From Pseudomonadota bacterium (GTDB lineage Bacteria; Pseudomonadota; Gammaproteobacteria; Burkholderiales; Burkholderiaceae_B), in NCBI GenBank assembly GCA_023423975.1, contig JAFAEO010000084.1, positions 186,001 to 250,000 of the forward strand: a DNA stretch of 64,000 bases, read 5' to 3'. Of the stretch, positions 51,101 through 58,183 are shown one piece after another. Each line of letters starts with the position of its first letter. Within the stretch, counting starts at the first letter, position 1. Made by a program: the position numbers and the translations under genes. The notes under the pieces were generated by a model, which saw only the letters and a list, made by a program, of their open reading frames with translations, searched no databases and had not been told where the DNA came from.

Positions 51101-52535
51101 CACCATTGCAACGGCGGCCGATCTGACCGCAGACAGTCTGACCTTCAATAATGGTGGCCCTGTGCTGAGCAGTGCCGGTATTGATCTGAAGGATAAGAAA
51201 CTTACTAATGTCGCAGCAGGTACATTGTCAGCCGACAGTAAAGATGGCGTCAACGCCAGCCAACTGTTTGCTGCAGGTAAGAGCACCGCAACTGCCTTTG
51301 GCGGTGATAGTACCTTTGATCCTGAGACGGGCGAGGTCAAAGCCGGACTCAAAGTCGGCGATCAGCTGTTTACGAGTGTGAATGGTGCCTTGGATGCCAT
51401 CAATAATAATGTTGGCACAATCGCCAGACGCGGTTGGGACATTGCAGGCTCTGACGGTATTGTTGCAAGTGTGGCTACCGGCGGTCAGGTCCGGTTTGTT
51501 GCAGGCAATGAGCATACAAAAGTGGGCGTGACGCAGGATAATGGCGTGTCTACAGTGAGTGTGTCTGCTGCCGGCTCGCCATTGCAGTATACGCAGACCA
51601 ATCAGGCCAATGGTAAGAATGATCCCGTAGCCGATCCGTTTGGCAAAACCAATTCCGTGACATTGGTCGGCCAGGACGCTGCAGCGCCGGTTAGCCTGAA
51701 CAATGTGGCCAAGGCAACGCTTTCAGCAGATAGCTTGCAGGCAGTCAATGGACAGCAACTCTACGGTCTTGGCCAGAGTATTGCCAGTACATTGGGTGGA
51801 GATACACGGTTCAATGCTGAAACCGGGCAGCTTGATACGACAATTCGTGTTGGAAATAATTCCTACCACAACGTAGCGGATGCACTCAGCAGCATTGGCG
51901 AAGTGGCTGATCGTGGATGGCAATTACAACTTAACAACGATGCACCGCAAAAAGTAGGGGTTGGATCTACGGTTGGTTTTAACCAGGGAAGCAATATTCA
52001 GCTGATGCGTGATGGCAACCAGATTACGGTTGCGACGACGCCGAATGTGACGTTTGAGTCGGTAAAAGCCGATAGGGTGGAAGGCGATATGATTTCTGCC
52101 AAGTCATACCTTGGTGTAGTCGACGGCCCCGCTTTGACTCAGTCTGGCATTGATGCTGCAGGTACGCCGATCACGAATCTGAAGCCAGGTGAGATTGCCG
52201 AGGGCAGTACGGATGCAGTTACTGGCGGCCAACTGCATAGTCTGGCTGGCGGTACGGCTGCGGCGCTTAACCGCCTGCAGGGTAATCTGGATCGTGTGGC
52301 CAAGGATGCCAATGCTGGCAGTGCAACAGCAGGTGCCATGGCGAACCTGCCGCAGGCTTACTTGCCAGGAAAGAGCATGTTTGCCCTGGCAACTGCCCGA
52401 TACGTTGGTCAGCAAGGCTTTGCTGCCGGTTTATCCAAGGTGTCCGAGAATGGAAATTGGATTATCAAGGGTAGCGTAAGTGGTAATACCCGTGGCAAAA
52501 CCATGGTTGGCGCCGGTATTGGCTATCAATGGTAA
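42174..52535 (+). CDS. Giant trimeric autotransporter adhesin
   Basis: A 3,453-residue surface adhesin. It begins at GTG with an extended signal peptide region (MNKIFRVIWNTATRNWVVVS) and a hydrophobic core near residues 60-80. Residues about 90-330 are YadA-type head repeats (SIAIGPRTLATGNTSLALGR). Then come stalk repeats, each with a GWNLQANGD start, a NINVTRNGND strand pair, and an ADLTADSLTINNGGPVL segment with a neck-like VNASQLFAVGNST motif. The last 70 residues (MFALATARYVGQQGFAAGLS to AGIGYQW) are the YadA anchor that forms the trimeric outer-membrane barrel. The repeats make a fibre likely over 200 nm long (inference). Confidence 0.95.
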   Translation: MNKIFRVIWNTATRNWVVVSEITRTSVSKPGSAYVSVQRRNNVQPSAVFASGNLKLTELAMAFCMAGLWMFASPAVGAPLKASNNPGTELASNRCSSGATATNVGGIAVGCGARAESGTIAILNRNNPFERRTDTIPSSITRGGLLEAQSIAIGEAASAGKSAIAVGGRSNAVDELATAMGVWARAQGKSSIAIGPRTLATGNTSLALGRQSVANADFAQAIGNVAAATGVSALAVGHSATATGPRSIAIGGADTGLESVGGQGGVTYQENSATKATGIGSVALGGGAIATTDRALALGDWAQATRAGSVALGSGSNTDVVATAISSATVGGVPYTGFAGVVTDPNKLVSVGFRAGERQIKNVGSGEISATSTDAVNGSQLYAVAMAARQGGSISFSGDVNGAGSSAANDKKVNISSGENLNITGGVTAPNSLVNDQIGVVADPSGKTLNVRLRKDLNLGGDGSLQFGANGPKLNGAGLNMNNKKVTGLAPGTTDTDAVNVSQLNGVKATADNAVTRASNAVTEASKGWNLQANGDAASKVAPGNTVQFIDGTNIDITRRGNNVTVATSPDLTANSLSINNGGPVLNANGIAMGNKKISGLANGNAPADAVNFSQLNGVKSTADNALTQAGNALTQAGNAVTEVSKGWNLQANGDAASKVAPGNTVQFIDGTNIDITRQGNAVTIATSPQLAADGLTINNGGPVLNANGIAMGNKKISGLANGNAPADAVNFSQLNGVKSTADNALTQAGNALTQAGNAVTEASKGWNLQANGDAASKVAPGNTVQFIDGTNIDITRQGNDVTIATSPQLTADSLIINNGGPVLNATGIVMGGKKITGLADGTAPTDAVSFSQLNGVKSEAAKALTQADNALAQAGFAVIEASKGWNLQANGDAASKVAPGDTLQFLDGNNINITRNGNDLAFATSADLIADSLTINNGGPVLNASGIELTGKKITGLADGTAPTDAVSFSQLGDVKTLAENAMNEASKGFNLQANDDSASKVAPGDTVQFIDGTNIDITRVGNGITIATAADLTADSLTINNGGPVISSVGVDLKDKKLTNIAAGTLSAGSKDGVNGSQLFAVGNSTAAAFGGDSVFDPATGVVTPSLKVGDKNFTNVNAALGDLNDTLASTTAEASKGWNLQANGDTASKVAPGDTVQFIDGNNIDITRNGNDITIATAGDLTADSLTFNNGGPVLSSAGIDLNDKKLTNMEAGTLSIDSKDGVNASQLFAVGNSTAAAFGGDSTFDPATGVVTPSLKVGDKNFTNVNDALSDLNTTLASTTAEASKGWNLQANGDAASKVASGDTVQFIDGTNINVTRNGNDITVATAADLAVDSLTINNGGPVLGSTGIDLKDKKLTNVAAGTLSADGKDAVNASQLFTVGNSTAAAFGGDSTFDPATGVVTPSLKVGDKNFTNVNAALGDLNDTLASTTAEASKGWNLQANGDDASKVAPGDTVQFIDGTNINITRAGNDITIATAKDLTADSLTVNNGGPVLSSAGVDLKEKKLTNMAGGTLSTDSKDGVNAGQLFAVGNSTAAAFGGGSTFDPATGVVTPSLKVGDRNFTNVNDALGDLNDTLASTTTEASKGWNLKLNDEASSKVAPGDTVKLANGNNIALTKDGDAISIGTVPNLKADSLTINNGGPVFNVDGISMNEKKITNVTAGTLSADGKDAVNASQLFAVGNSTAAAFGGDSTFDPATGVVTPSLKVGDKNFTNVNAALGNLNDTLASTTAEASKGWNLQANGDTASKVGPGDTVQLLDGTNINVTRNGNDITVATTLDLTADSLSIDNGGPVLGSTGIDLNDKKLTNVAAGALSADSKDGVNASQLFAVGNSTAAAFGGDSTFDPATGMVTPSLKVGDKNFTNVNAALGDLNDTLASTATEASKGWNLQANGDDASKVAPGDTVQFIDGSNINVTRNGNDITVATTPDLTADSLSIANGGPVINVDGINMNNKKLANVAAGALSADSKDGVNGSQLFAVGNSTAAAFGGDSTFDPATGVVTPSLKVGDKNFNNVNAALGDLNDTLASTTAEAAKGWNLQANGDGISKVAPGDTVQFVDGANIDITRNGSELTFATSPNLTADSLTINNGGPTINSTGIDMSGKQLTNMGAGTLSADSKDGVNAGQLFAVGNSTAAAFGGGSTFDPATGVVTPSLKVGDRNFTTVNDALGDLNTTLASTTAEANKGWNLQLNDEASSKVAPGDTVKVANGSNIAITKDGDAISIGTVPNLTADSLTFNNGGPVLSSAGIDLKDKKLTNVAAGTLSADSKDGVNASQLFAMGNSTAAAFGGDSAFDPVTGVVTPSLKVGDKSFTDVNAALGDLNDTLSSTTAEAAKGWNLQANGDTATKVAPGDTVQLLDGSNINVSRNGNDITIATAADLTADSLTINNGGPVLGSTGIDLKDKKLTNMAAGSLSEDSKDGVNGSQLFAVGNSTAAAFGGDSTFDPATGVVTPSLKVGDKNFTNVNAALGDLNTALASTTAEANKGWNLQTNGDTASKVAPGDTVQFIDGTNINVTRNGNDLTIATVADLNADSLTINNGGPVLGSTGIDLKDKKLTNVAAGALSADSNDGVNGSQLFAVGNSTAAAFGGDSTFDPATGVVNPSLKVGDKNFTNVNAALGDLNDTLASTTAEAAKGWNLQANGDTASKVAPGDTVQFIDGANIKVTRNGNNITIATAADLTADSLSIANGGPVFNVDGINMNDKKLTNVQAGTLSADGKDAVNASQLFAVGNSTAAALGGDSAFDPATGVVTPSLKVGDKNFTTVNDALGDLNTTLASTTAEANKGWNLQANGDTASKVAPGDTVQFIDGTNIDITRDGNNITIATGADLTADSLTIDNGGPVLNSAGIDLKDKKLTNVAAGTLSADGKDAVNASQLFAVGNSTAAAFGGDSVFDPATGVVTPSIKVGEKNFTNVNDALGDLNTTLASTTAEAAKGWNLQTNGDAASKVALGDTVQFLDGNNIDITRNGNDITIATAADLTADSLTFNNGGPVLSSAGIDLKDKKLTNVAAGTLSADSKDGVNASQLFAAGKSTATAFGGDSTFDPETGEVKAGLKVGDQLFTSVNGALDAINNNVGTIARRGWDIAGSDGIVASVATGGQVRFVAGNEHTKVGVTQDNGVSTVSVSAAGSPLQYTQTNQANGKNDPVADPFGKTNSVTLVGQDAAAPVSLNNVAKATLSADSLQAVNGQQLYGLGQSIASTLGGDTRFNAETGQLDTTIRVGNNSYHNVADALSSIGEVADRGWQLQLNNDAPQKVGVGSTVGFNQGSNIQLMRDGNQITVATTPNVTFESVKADRVEGDMISAKSYLGVVDGPALTQSGIDAAGTPITNLKPGEIAEGSTDAVTGGQLHSLAGGTAAALNRLQGNLDRVAKDANAGSATAGAMANLPQAYLPGKSMFALATARYVGQQGFAAGLSKVSENGNWIIKGSVSGNTRGKTMVGAGIGYQW
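43758..45143 (+). repeat. Short adhesin repeats (357/315 bp)
   Basis: Units starting at 43,758, 44,115, 44,472 and 44,829 are spaced by exactly 357 bp (119 residues), the last followed by a 315-bp step to 45,144. Copies two and three are nearly identical in DNA, suggesting recent duplication. Confidence 0.9.
45144..51434 (+). repeat. Long adhesin repeats, exact 450-bp period
   Basis: Repeat starts (the Trp or Phe codon of G-W/F-N-L) fall at 45,144, 45,594, 46,044 and every 450 bp to 50,994: fourteen units with thirteen exact steps, the last unit being 441 bp. No indels occur although codons differ. Units at 46,944 and 48,744 share a variant (LNDEASSKVAPGDTVK) lying 1,800 bp apart. Confidence 0.92.
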
Positions 52536-52551
52536 ATCGGTAACTCGACGG

Positions 52552-52577
52552 ACAGCCCCGGTTCCGAACGGGGCTGT
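52552..52577 (+). terminator. Hairpin between adhesin and lipoprotein genes
   Basis: ACAGCCCCG and CGGGGCTGT form a 9-bp stem with an 8-nt loop, just after the adhesin stop. There is no T tract, so it may attenuate or stabilise rather than fully terminate, allowing lower expression of the accessory lipoprotein. Confidence 0.55.
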
Positions 52578-52587
52578 ATATAGATAG

Positions 52588-53043
52588 ATGGATGATTTTT
52601 GGATGACGATGAGATATTCAATAAACAAAAGCGTAGTTGCGGCAACTGTAATTGCCGCTAGCCTATTTCTGGGTGGATGTTCGTCGCTGAGTAAGATCTC
52701 GGCGCAGGGTACAACGGAAAAACCCGTGTTTCCGGACCCACGCAAAGTCACCTTCGATAATGATCAGGGTACAGTCCTGAACCGGGGCTCCTTAAATGAG
52801 GTCAAGGCAGGCATGACCAAGGACCAGCTGTACTATCTGCTGGGGCGTCCTCATTTTCAGGAAGGGTTCTTTGGCGTGCGGGAGTGGGATTATCTGTTTC
52901 ATTTCCGTACCTTGGAAAATGGCAAGACTAGGGTAGCTACCTGCCAGTTCAAGGTAGTTTTCGATAAAGATTATCGTGCGCAAAGTTTCTTTATGCGTCC
53001 TGTTGACGAGCCAAGCGAATTGTGCACGCTTAACCAGGGTTAA
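52588..53043 (+). CDS. TpgA-like lipoprotein, SmpA/OmlA (BamE) domain, C-terminally truncated
   Basis: A 151-residue lipoprotein encoded right after the adhesin. The signal peptide ends in a lipobox LGGC. The BamE-like domain contains VLNRGSLNEVKAGMTKDQLY and YLLGRPHFQEGFFGVREWDY, then a strand with TCQFKVVFDKDYRAQSFFM. The Acinetobacter protein TpgA, an adhesin partner, has this domain plus a peptidoglycan-binding OmpA-like domain; here the frame stops early and the OmpA-like remainder lies in the +1 frame downstream. Start alternatives are ATG 52603 and 52609, the latter giving the most standard signal peptide. Confidence 0.75.
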   Translation: MDDFWMTMRYSINKSVVAATVIAASLFLGGCSSLSKISAQGTTEKPVFPDPRKVTFDNDQGTVLNRGSLNEVKAGMTKDQLYYLLGRPHFQEGFFGVREWDYLFHFRTLENGKTRVATCQFKVVFDKDYRAQSFFMRPVDEPSELCTLNQG

Positions 53044-53166
53044 AAATTTGCGGCAATTTGATCTAGCCGCAGATGGCGTCTTTGCATTCAATACAGCAGA
53101 TCTGAAGAACCTGACGTCACAAGCGCTGCGTATCCCTCCACTGCTCGGTAGTCGCCGAGTCGGCTA
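53044..53166 (+). pseudogene. Remnant of an OmpA-like C-terminal domain
   Basis: In the frame shifted by +1 relative to the lipoprotein gene the sequence reads RQFDLAADGVFAFNTADLKN, the typical opening of an OmpA-C peptidoglycan-binding domain, and then becomes unrelated (ALRIPPLLGSRRVG) up to a stop. It is the decayed distal part of the TpgA-like gene. Confidence 0.65.
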
Positions 53167-53173
53167 AGTGGCA

Positions 53174-53215
53174 AAAGGCTGAAATGCAAAATTACTGCAA
53201 TTCAGCCTTTTTTTT
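53174..53215 (+). terminator. Rho-independent terminator after the adhesin operon
   Basis: AAAGGCTGAA-A-TGCA pairs with TGCA-A-TTCAGCCTTT (10 + 4 bp with one mismatch), followed by TTTTTATT. The following 250 bp hold no recognised gene and lead to the CoA-transferase start. Confidence 0.85.
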
Positions 53216-53472
53216 ATTCTATGAAGTGTGCAAATACCATAGCGCTCAACCCGTTTTGATGGTAGCGTCAGCGCCCGGTACGTTTCGTTTGTTGTTCGGT
53301 GGCAGTATAGAAAACGGGTTCCCTAAGCATGCACGCGATGACCGGGCTGAAAAGTCCTGCTTGAAGCCGGATTGAAATATTCGAACGCGCCTGTCGAAAA
53401 TTTGAACTGGATCATACGCCAAGGGCTACGCTAGACTGAATCCACGTTTGACTCTGTGGGTTGAGAATTTTT

Positions 53473-54633
53473 ATGTTGGCTGGCGCATTAAAAGGTATTC
53501 GGGTTGTCGACTTGTCCCGGATATTGGCAGGACCCTGGTGTACTCAGAATCTGGCTGATTTGGGGGCAGAGGTCATTAAAGTGGAGAGGCCCGAATCCGG
53601 TGACGATACCCGTCAATGGGGGCCGCCGTATCTTGAAGCCGAATCCGGCGAGTCCATGTCAGCCTATTTTATGTGCTGCAATCGGAATAAAAAATCAATA
53701 TGCCTGGATTTCAAACACGCGCCTGACCGGGAACGGTTGCTGGAGCTAATTCGCGGTGCTGATGTACTGGTTGAGAACTATCGGGTAGGTACGCTGAAGC
53801 AATATGGGCTGGATTACGAAAGTGTCCGGCACATCAATCCGCGCCTGGTGTATGCGTCAATCACCGGTTACGGCCAGACGGGTCCGAAATCGGCCAGGCC
53901 GGGCTACGACTATATATTTCAGGGGCTGGGCGGGTTGATGAGTTATACCGGCCACGCCGATGGCGAACCAGGGGCTGGTCCCTTGCGCACCGGTGTTGCT
54001 GTGGTCGACATTACCACAGGCATGTATGCCACCTCCGCCATACTGGCGGCGTTGTTCCAACGCCATGGTACAGGGCAGGGTGCATGGCTGGATCTGGCCT
54101 TGTTTGATGTCGCAGTGGCCATGAATGCAAATCAGGCAGCCAATTATTTGATTTCTGGAGAAAACCCGGCTCGTAGCGGCAATACGCATCCGAATCTGGC
54201 ACCTTATGAGGTGTTCAGGGCAAGTGACGGTTATCTGATTCTTGCCATTGGCAATGATACCCAGTTTGCACGCTTTTGTGCATTCTGCGATCAAAGTGAG
54301 CTGGCAGACGATCCGCGATTTTCGACCAACAGCGAACGCATCCGCAATTTGCCTTCGCTCAGAGCGGTTCTGACTGACATTCTCATTACCGAACCCAGAC
54401 GTTACTGGACTGCGGCACTGGATAATCTTGGCATTTCCTGGGGAGCCGTCAATACGCTTGAAGACGTTTTTGCCGATGAGCAGGTTCGCCATCGCCAAAT
54501 GCTGCAAACCGTTGTTCATCCCACCCTGGGGAAAATCCCATTGATCAGAAATCCGATGCTTGCGCCCGGAGCAACACCGTGTCCTGTCCCACCTCCATTG
54601 TTGGGCGAGCACACCAAAGCAGTGTTTGAATAA
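53473..54633 (+). CDS. CaiB/BaiF-type class III CoA-transferase
   Basis: A 386-residue enzyme that moves CoA between carboxylic acids. Features: GIRVVDLSRILAGPWCTQNL, then LGAEVIKVERPESGDDTRQW, RNKKSICLDF, SITGYGQTGPKSARPGYDYI and the VAVVDITTGMYA segment whose Asp (residue about 179) corresponds to the catalytic aspartate of the family. The C-terminal part has the LGEHT motif. It starts an operon with a solute receptor and an enoyl-CoA hydratase, so it probably activates an imported carboxylic acid. Substrate unknown. ATG 53473 is chosen over an upstream TTG. Confidence 0.88.
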   Translation: MLAGALKGIRVVDLSRILAGPWCTQNLADLGAEVIKVERPESGDDTRQWGPPYLEAESGESMSAYFMCCNRNKKSICLDFKHAPDRERLLELIRGADVLVENYRVGTLKQYGLDYESVRHINPRLVYASITGYGQTGPKSARPGYDYIFQGLGGLMSYTGHADGEPGAGPLRTGVAVVDITTGMYATSAILAALFQRHGTGQGAWLDLALFDVAVAMNANQAANYLISGENPARSGNTHPNLAPYEVFRASDGYLILAIGNDTQFARFCAFCDQSELADDPRFSTNSERIRNLPSLRAVLTDILITEPRRYWTAALDNLGISWGAVNTLEDVFADEQVRHRQMLQTVVHPTLGKIPLIRNPMLAPGATPCPVPPPLLGEHTKAVFE

Positions 54634-54665
54634 ACCAAAACAGAAAACAGCAAAGGAGACATGCA

Positions 54666-55634
54666 ATGAAAATATCCATTTTTAAATACAGTCTATGCGC
54701 GGGTCTGGTGACGGCAGCATTGCCGGCCATGGCCGCTTTCCCCGACAAGCCGCTCAAGCTCATCGTACCTTATGCGCCAGGCGGCACCACCGACCTGATC
54801 GCGCGAATCGTTGCCTCTGGGCTTGGTGATGTTCTGGGGCAGCCTGTGGTCATTCTAAACAAGCCGGGTGCGGGCGGGGCGATCGGCAGTGCGGCGGCAA
54901 GCCGTGAAACGCCAGATGGCTATACACTGGTGATGGCGGTGGAAAGTTCCCATAGCGTGAATCCCAGTGTCCAAAAGCATCAGATGTATGATCCGATCAG
55001 GGATTTTGCGCCGATCAGCAATCTGGCCAATGTGCCCGGCGTACTGGACATCCAGGCGTCCGCTGATATAAAAACATTCGACGAATTGGTCAAACAACTG
55101 AAGGCAAATCCGGAGAAATTCTCATTTGGTTCATCGGGCAATGGCGGATACAGTCATTTGTTTGGCGAACGGTTTCTGAAAGCGACCAATACCAAAATGC
55201 TGCACGTCCCGTACAAGGGGCTGGGGCCGGCGCTGACCGATTTACTGGCAGGCCAGCTCAATGTGGTATTTGATAACTATCCATCTTCCGCAGGTCAGCT
55301 GGAAGCCGGAAAAATCCGTGCGCTGGCGGTGGCTTCTCCAACCCGGTTAAAACAGTTGCCGGATACACCTACCTATGCAGAGGCAGGGTATCCGCAGTTG
55401 AATACACCATCATGGTTTGGTCTAGCCGCTCCGGCCGGTGTTCCTGACGCGAAACTGGATGCATTGAACAGTGCGGTGAAGAAAACGCTGTCCGATCCGC
55501 AGGTTATTGCTGCGCTGCAAAAACAAGGTGCAATCCCGGCTTATACGACCCGTCAGGATTTTGCGAACATCATTCGCGATTCGAACGAACAGTGGCGCAC
55601 CATTGTAAATGACATTAAATTTGAAAAACTGTGA
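54666..55634 (+). CDS. Bug-family tricarboxylate transporter receptor
   Basis: A 322-residue periplasmic binding protein. The signal peptide ends at PAMAA; the mature part starts FPDKPLKLIVPYAPGGTTDL, the Bug/TctC signature, followed by VILNKPGAGGAIGSAAASRE and HVPYKGLGPALTDLLAGQLN. Bug proteins bind carboxylates. No TctA/TctB membrane genes are nearby, which is usual in Bordetella-like bacteria where Bug genes are greatly expanded. AAGGAGA precedes the ATG; it follows the CoA-transferase by 32 nt. Confidence 0.9.
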   Translation: MKISIFKYSLCAGLVTAALPAMAAFPDKPLKLIVPYAPGGTTDLIARIVASGLGDVLGQPVVILNKPGAGGAIGSAAASRETPDGYTLVMAVESSHSVNPSVQKHQMYDPIRDFAPISNLANVPGVLDIQASADIKTFDELVKQLKANPEKFSFGSSGNGGYSHLFGERFLKATNTKMLHVPYKGLGPALTDLLAGQLNVVFDNYPSSAGQLEAGKIRALAVASPTRLKQLPDTPTYAEAGYPQLNTPSWFGLAAPAGVPDAKLDALNSAVKKTLSDPQVIAALQKQGAIPAYTTRQDFANIIRDSNEQWRTIVNDIKFEKL

Positions 55635-55641
55635 GGAAAAA

Positions 55642-56433
55642 ATGGCAACAGCAACCGAATACGCACATGCTTCTTTTGCGATTGACGAGCAGGGGATAGG
55701 CACGCTTTGTATAAAAAATGCCGGCAGGCTCAATATTTTGGGAACACCGGTAGTGACCTGCCTGCTGGATGCGTTTGCTGATCTGAAAAACAATCAAAAC
55801 CTTCGCGTTTTGATTCTGCGTGGCGACGCAGACAAAGCGTTCATCGCCGGTGCAGATATCAAGGAAATGGCAACGTTCGACAAAGGGCAGGCGATCGCAT
55901 TCATTGATTTGTTGCGGCAACTATGTGAGGCGGTACGACTGCTTCCTGTGCCGGTTATTGCACGGATTCCAGGCTGGACGCTGGGAGGTGGCCTGGAGTT
56001 GGCGCTGGCGTGTGATCTGCGCATATGCGCGGACACCGCCAATCTGGGGATGCCGGAAGTAAAAGTAGGTATCCCGTCCATTATCCATGCGGCACTGCTG
56101 CCACGCCTGATCGGCGGCGCACGGGCGTCCTGGCTACTGTTGACAGGTGAAGTGGTCAACGGGCGGCAGGCACTGGACATGGGCCTGGTTGATGCCGCGG
56201 TTCCGCTGGCAGACCTGGACACGCACATATTGCAGGTAGCAACCGGCCTGGCCCAATGCGGGCCGCAAGTGCTTGCCCAGCAAAAGCGCTTGCTGCGTGA
56301 ATGGCAAAACGAACCGCTCCAGACATCAATACAGAATAGCGTTCGTGAGTTCGGAGATGCATTTGATACCGGCGAACCAAAAAAATATATGGGCCAATTT
56401 GTAAAAGACAAACAGAAAGGCAAGCCTGCGTAA
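55642..56433 (+). CDS. Enoyl-CoA hydratase/isomerase family protein
   Basis: A 263-residue crotonase-fold enzyme. The oxyanion-hole regions are DKAFIAGADIKEM and GWTLGGGLELALACDLRI, and the acid region reads NLGMPEVKVGIPSI. The usual PGAGGTQRL loop is replaced by PSIIHAALLPRL, so substrate or reaction may differ from classic hydratases. It starts 7 nt after the Bug gene with GAGGA, in one operon with the CoA-transferase. Confidence 0.85.
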   Translation: MATATEYAHASFAIDEQGIGTLCIKNAGRLNILGTPVVTCLLDAFADLKNNQNLRVLILRGDADKAFIAGADIKEMATFDKGQAIAFIDLLRQLCEAVRLLPVPVIARIPGWTLGGGLELALACDLRICADTANLGMPEVKVGIPSIIHAALLPRLIGGARASWLLLTGEVVNGRQALDMGLVDAAVPLADLDTHILQVATGLAQCGPQVLAQQKRLLREWQNEPLQTSIQNSVREFGDAFDTGEPKKYMGQFVKDKQKGKPA

Positions 56434-56546
56434 TTGATATGGTGGTCTGCCATCGGGCCGCTGCACATCGCGCTTCGTTTCTTGGTTTGAAGTAAGCCAG
56501 TACAATAATATGTTAACCGGCATATCTCAAATGAAAAGGAGCGCGT

Positions 56547-57458
56547 GTGCGTTACGAATTAAAAGATCTTCGTCTTTTTCTGGCTATCGTGCAAGCGCAG
56601 AACCTGTCTACCGGCGCTGAGCGCATGCACATGACCGCATCGTCAGCCAGCTACCGGCTCAAGAATCTGGAATATGCCGTGGGCAGCGCGCTTTTTTTGC
56701 GTACATCCAAGGGCATGATTCCCACCTCGGCCGGTGAGGTGTTGACCAAGCATGCCAAGAAGTTGCTGGCAGAGGTGGAAACGATGCATGCGGAGTTAAG
56801 TCATTATGCGAGTAATTTGCGCGGCAGTATCCGGCTTCTGGCAAATAGCAGCGCGCTCAATAGTTTCATTATCCCCAGTGTGACACGATTTCTGACGTCA
56901 AACGCCGGTATTGATATTGATTTGAAAGAGAAAGAAAGCCTGACAATAAGCCATGCCATCGTAGAAGGCGAGGCCGATATAGGCGTGGGTGCTGATCTGG
57001 AACAGTTGCCAGGTCTGATGCGCGAACTCTATGCGATGGACCGGCTTGTATGTGCTGTTTCTCCTGATCATCCGCTGGCTGGCGTGAACCTTGTTTCTTT
57101 TGAGGATGTGTTGGCCTACGATCTGGTTAGTATGGACCGTAGCAGCAGCAACTTTCACTTTCTGGCCAATCAGGCCAGGCTGACGGGCAAACCCATGAAA
57201 ACCCGGGTGCATGTACATAACTTTAGCTCAACGATCTATATGGTTGAGTCGGGCGTGGGCGCCGCCATTGTGCCAGCCAGCGTCGTGGCTGAAAGCGAAC
57301 GCAACGGGCGTGTGGTGTCGCTGGCTATAAGCGATAGCTGGGCAGTTCGCCACTTGTATCTGGTCAGAACTGTGGCTTCGGAAAAAAATGAATTGGTAAG
57401 GGAGTTTGCCCAAATCTTATTGAATGACCCGCAGATCGTGGCTGCGCGGATGCATTAG
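56547..57458 (+). CDS. LysR-type transcriptional regulator
   Basis: A 303-residue LysR protein with the helix-turn-helix in residues 1-60 (LRLFLAIVQAQNLSTGAERM, then HMTASSASYRLKNLEYAVGS) and a type 2 periplasmic-binding effector domain. GTG start with AAAAGGAG. It follows the acyl-CoA genes in the same direction, so it is the likely regulator of that operon and may be cotranscribed. Confidence 0.9.
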   Translation: MRYELKDLRLFLAIVQAQNLSTGAERMHMTASSASYRLKNLEYAVGSALFLRTSKGMIPTSAGEVLTKHAKKLLAEVETMHAELSHYASNLRGSIRLLANSSALNSFIIPSVTRFLTSNAGIDIDLKEKESLTISHAIVEGEADIGVGADLEQLPGLMRELYAMDRLVCAVSPDHPLAGVNLVSFEDVLAYDLVSMDRSSSNFHFLANQARLTGKPMKTRVHVHNFSSTIYMVESGVGAAIVPASVVAESERNGRVVSLAISDSWAVRHLYLVRTVASEKNELVREFAQILLNDPQIVAARMH

Positions 57459-57760
57459 CAAAGCAGCGCGCTGACAGACAAAAATGTGTTTTTTGCTTGC
57501 GTTAAACGCGATGCGAACTTTGGTTTATGTGCGTTAAATAGTGATCTGATTGGCACGGCAGGCGCATGATAACTGTGATTCGTGACGCATTGGGTATTTG
57601 TGTTCACTCGTTGCGCGCGCGCCATGAACGGCAATTTTTAGTCAAGCTTGGTTAACAGGTATCGAAAACCAGCCCGATCTGTGTTAAAGATACTGAATGA
57701 GGCATTTTTAACGATGGTGCGGACGAACTGCCTCTTGTTTCTCCGCTTAAAGGTGAATCT
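57459..57760. other. Intergenic stretch without recognised gene
   Basis: About 300 bp of promoter DNA before the CsbD-like gene; a TGCGTTAAA direct repeat occurs around 57,499 and 57,530. No gene supported. Confidence 0.35.
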
Positions 57761-58015
57761 ATGACCAGTGCAAACACAATCAAGAGTAAAGCAGAAGAAC
57801 TTGTTGGAAAAGGGCAGTCAGCTTTGGGCGACGTGCTGGATGATCCGCAAATGCAGGCAGAAGGCAAAGTGCGTCAAGCCTCGGGCCAGGCATCATATGC
57901 AGTCAATTCGTTTGTCGATTGCATTGTTGATGGAGCGCGCAGCAACCCACTGGCTGCTCTGCTTGCCGCCGGAGCGATCGGTCTGGTACTGGGGCGCCAT
58001 CTATATAAAAAATAA
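57761..58015 (+). CDS. CsbD/DUF883-like stress protein with membrane anchor
   Basis: An 84-residue protein. The N-terminal half has the CsbD-like KSKAEELVGKGQSALGDVLD and QAEGKVRQASGQASYAVNSF, and the C-terminus has a glycine-zipper membrane helix PLAALLAAGAIGLVLGRHLY, as in the ElaB/DUF883 family of ribosome- or membrane-associated stress proteins. It is single-standing. It is the chromosomal counterpart of the shorter prophage CsbD. Confidence 0.75.
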   Translation: MTSANTIKSKAEELVGKGQSALGDVLDDPQMQAEGKVRQASGQASYAVNSFVDCIVDGARSNPLAALLAAGAIGLVLGRHLYKK

Positions 58016-58183
58016 GGGGCCGCGTTTTCCTGCGACCCCGAGCATCTCATTGTCATGGAACCGATGCCGGTTTGGTGTGATTGCGGTGCACATCCTTGGC
58101 CCGTGCCACAGGCTATTGGTCGTACCACCAGGCCAGTGCCATCCAGCTAACGCGGCGGGCTGGATGCGCACGGACTGCCGCTA

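Noticed and set aside
43758..51434. CRISPR-like array
   Set aside because: The repeats are long, coding and in one reading frame, without short spacers.
43175..51515. Many minus-strand ORFs of 60-298 codons across the adhesin gene
   Set aside because: They recur with the 357/450-bp repeat period, lack ribosome sites and are mirror frames of the adhesin coding sequence.
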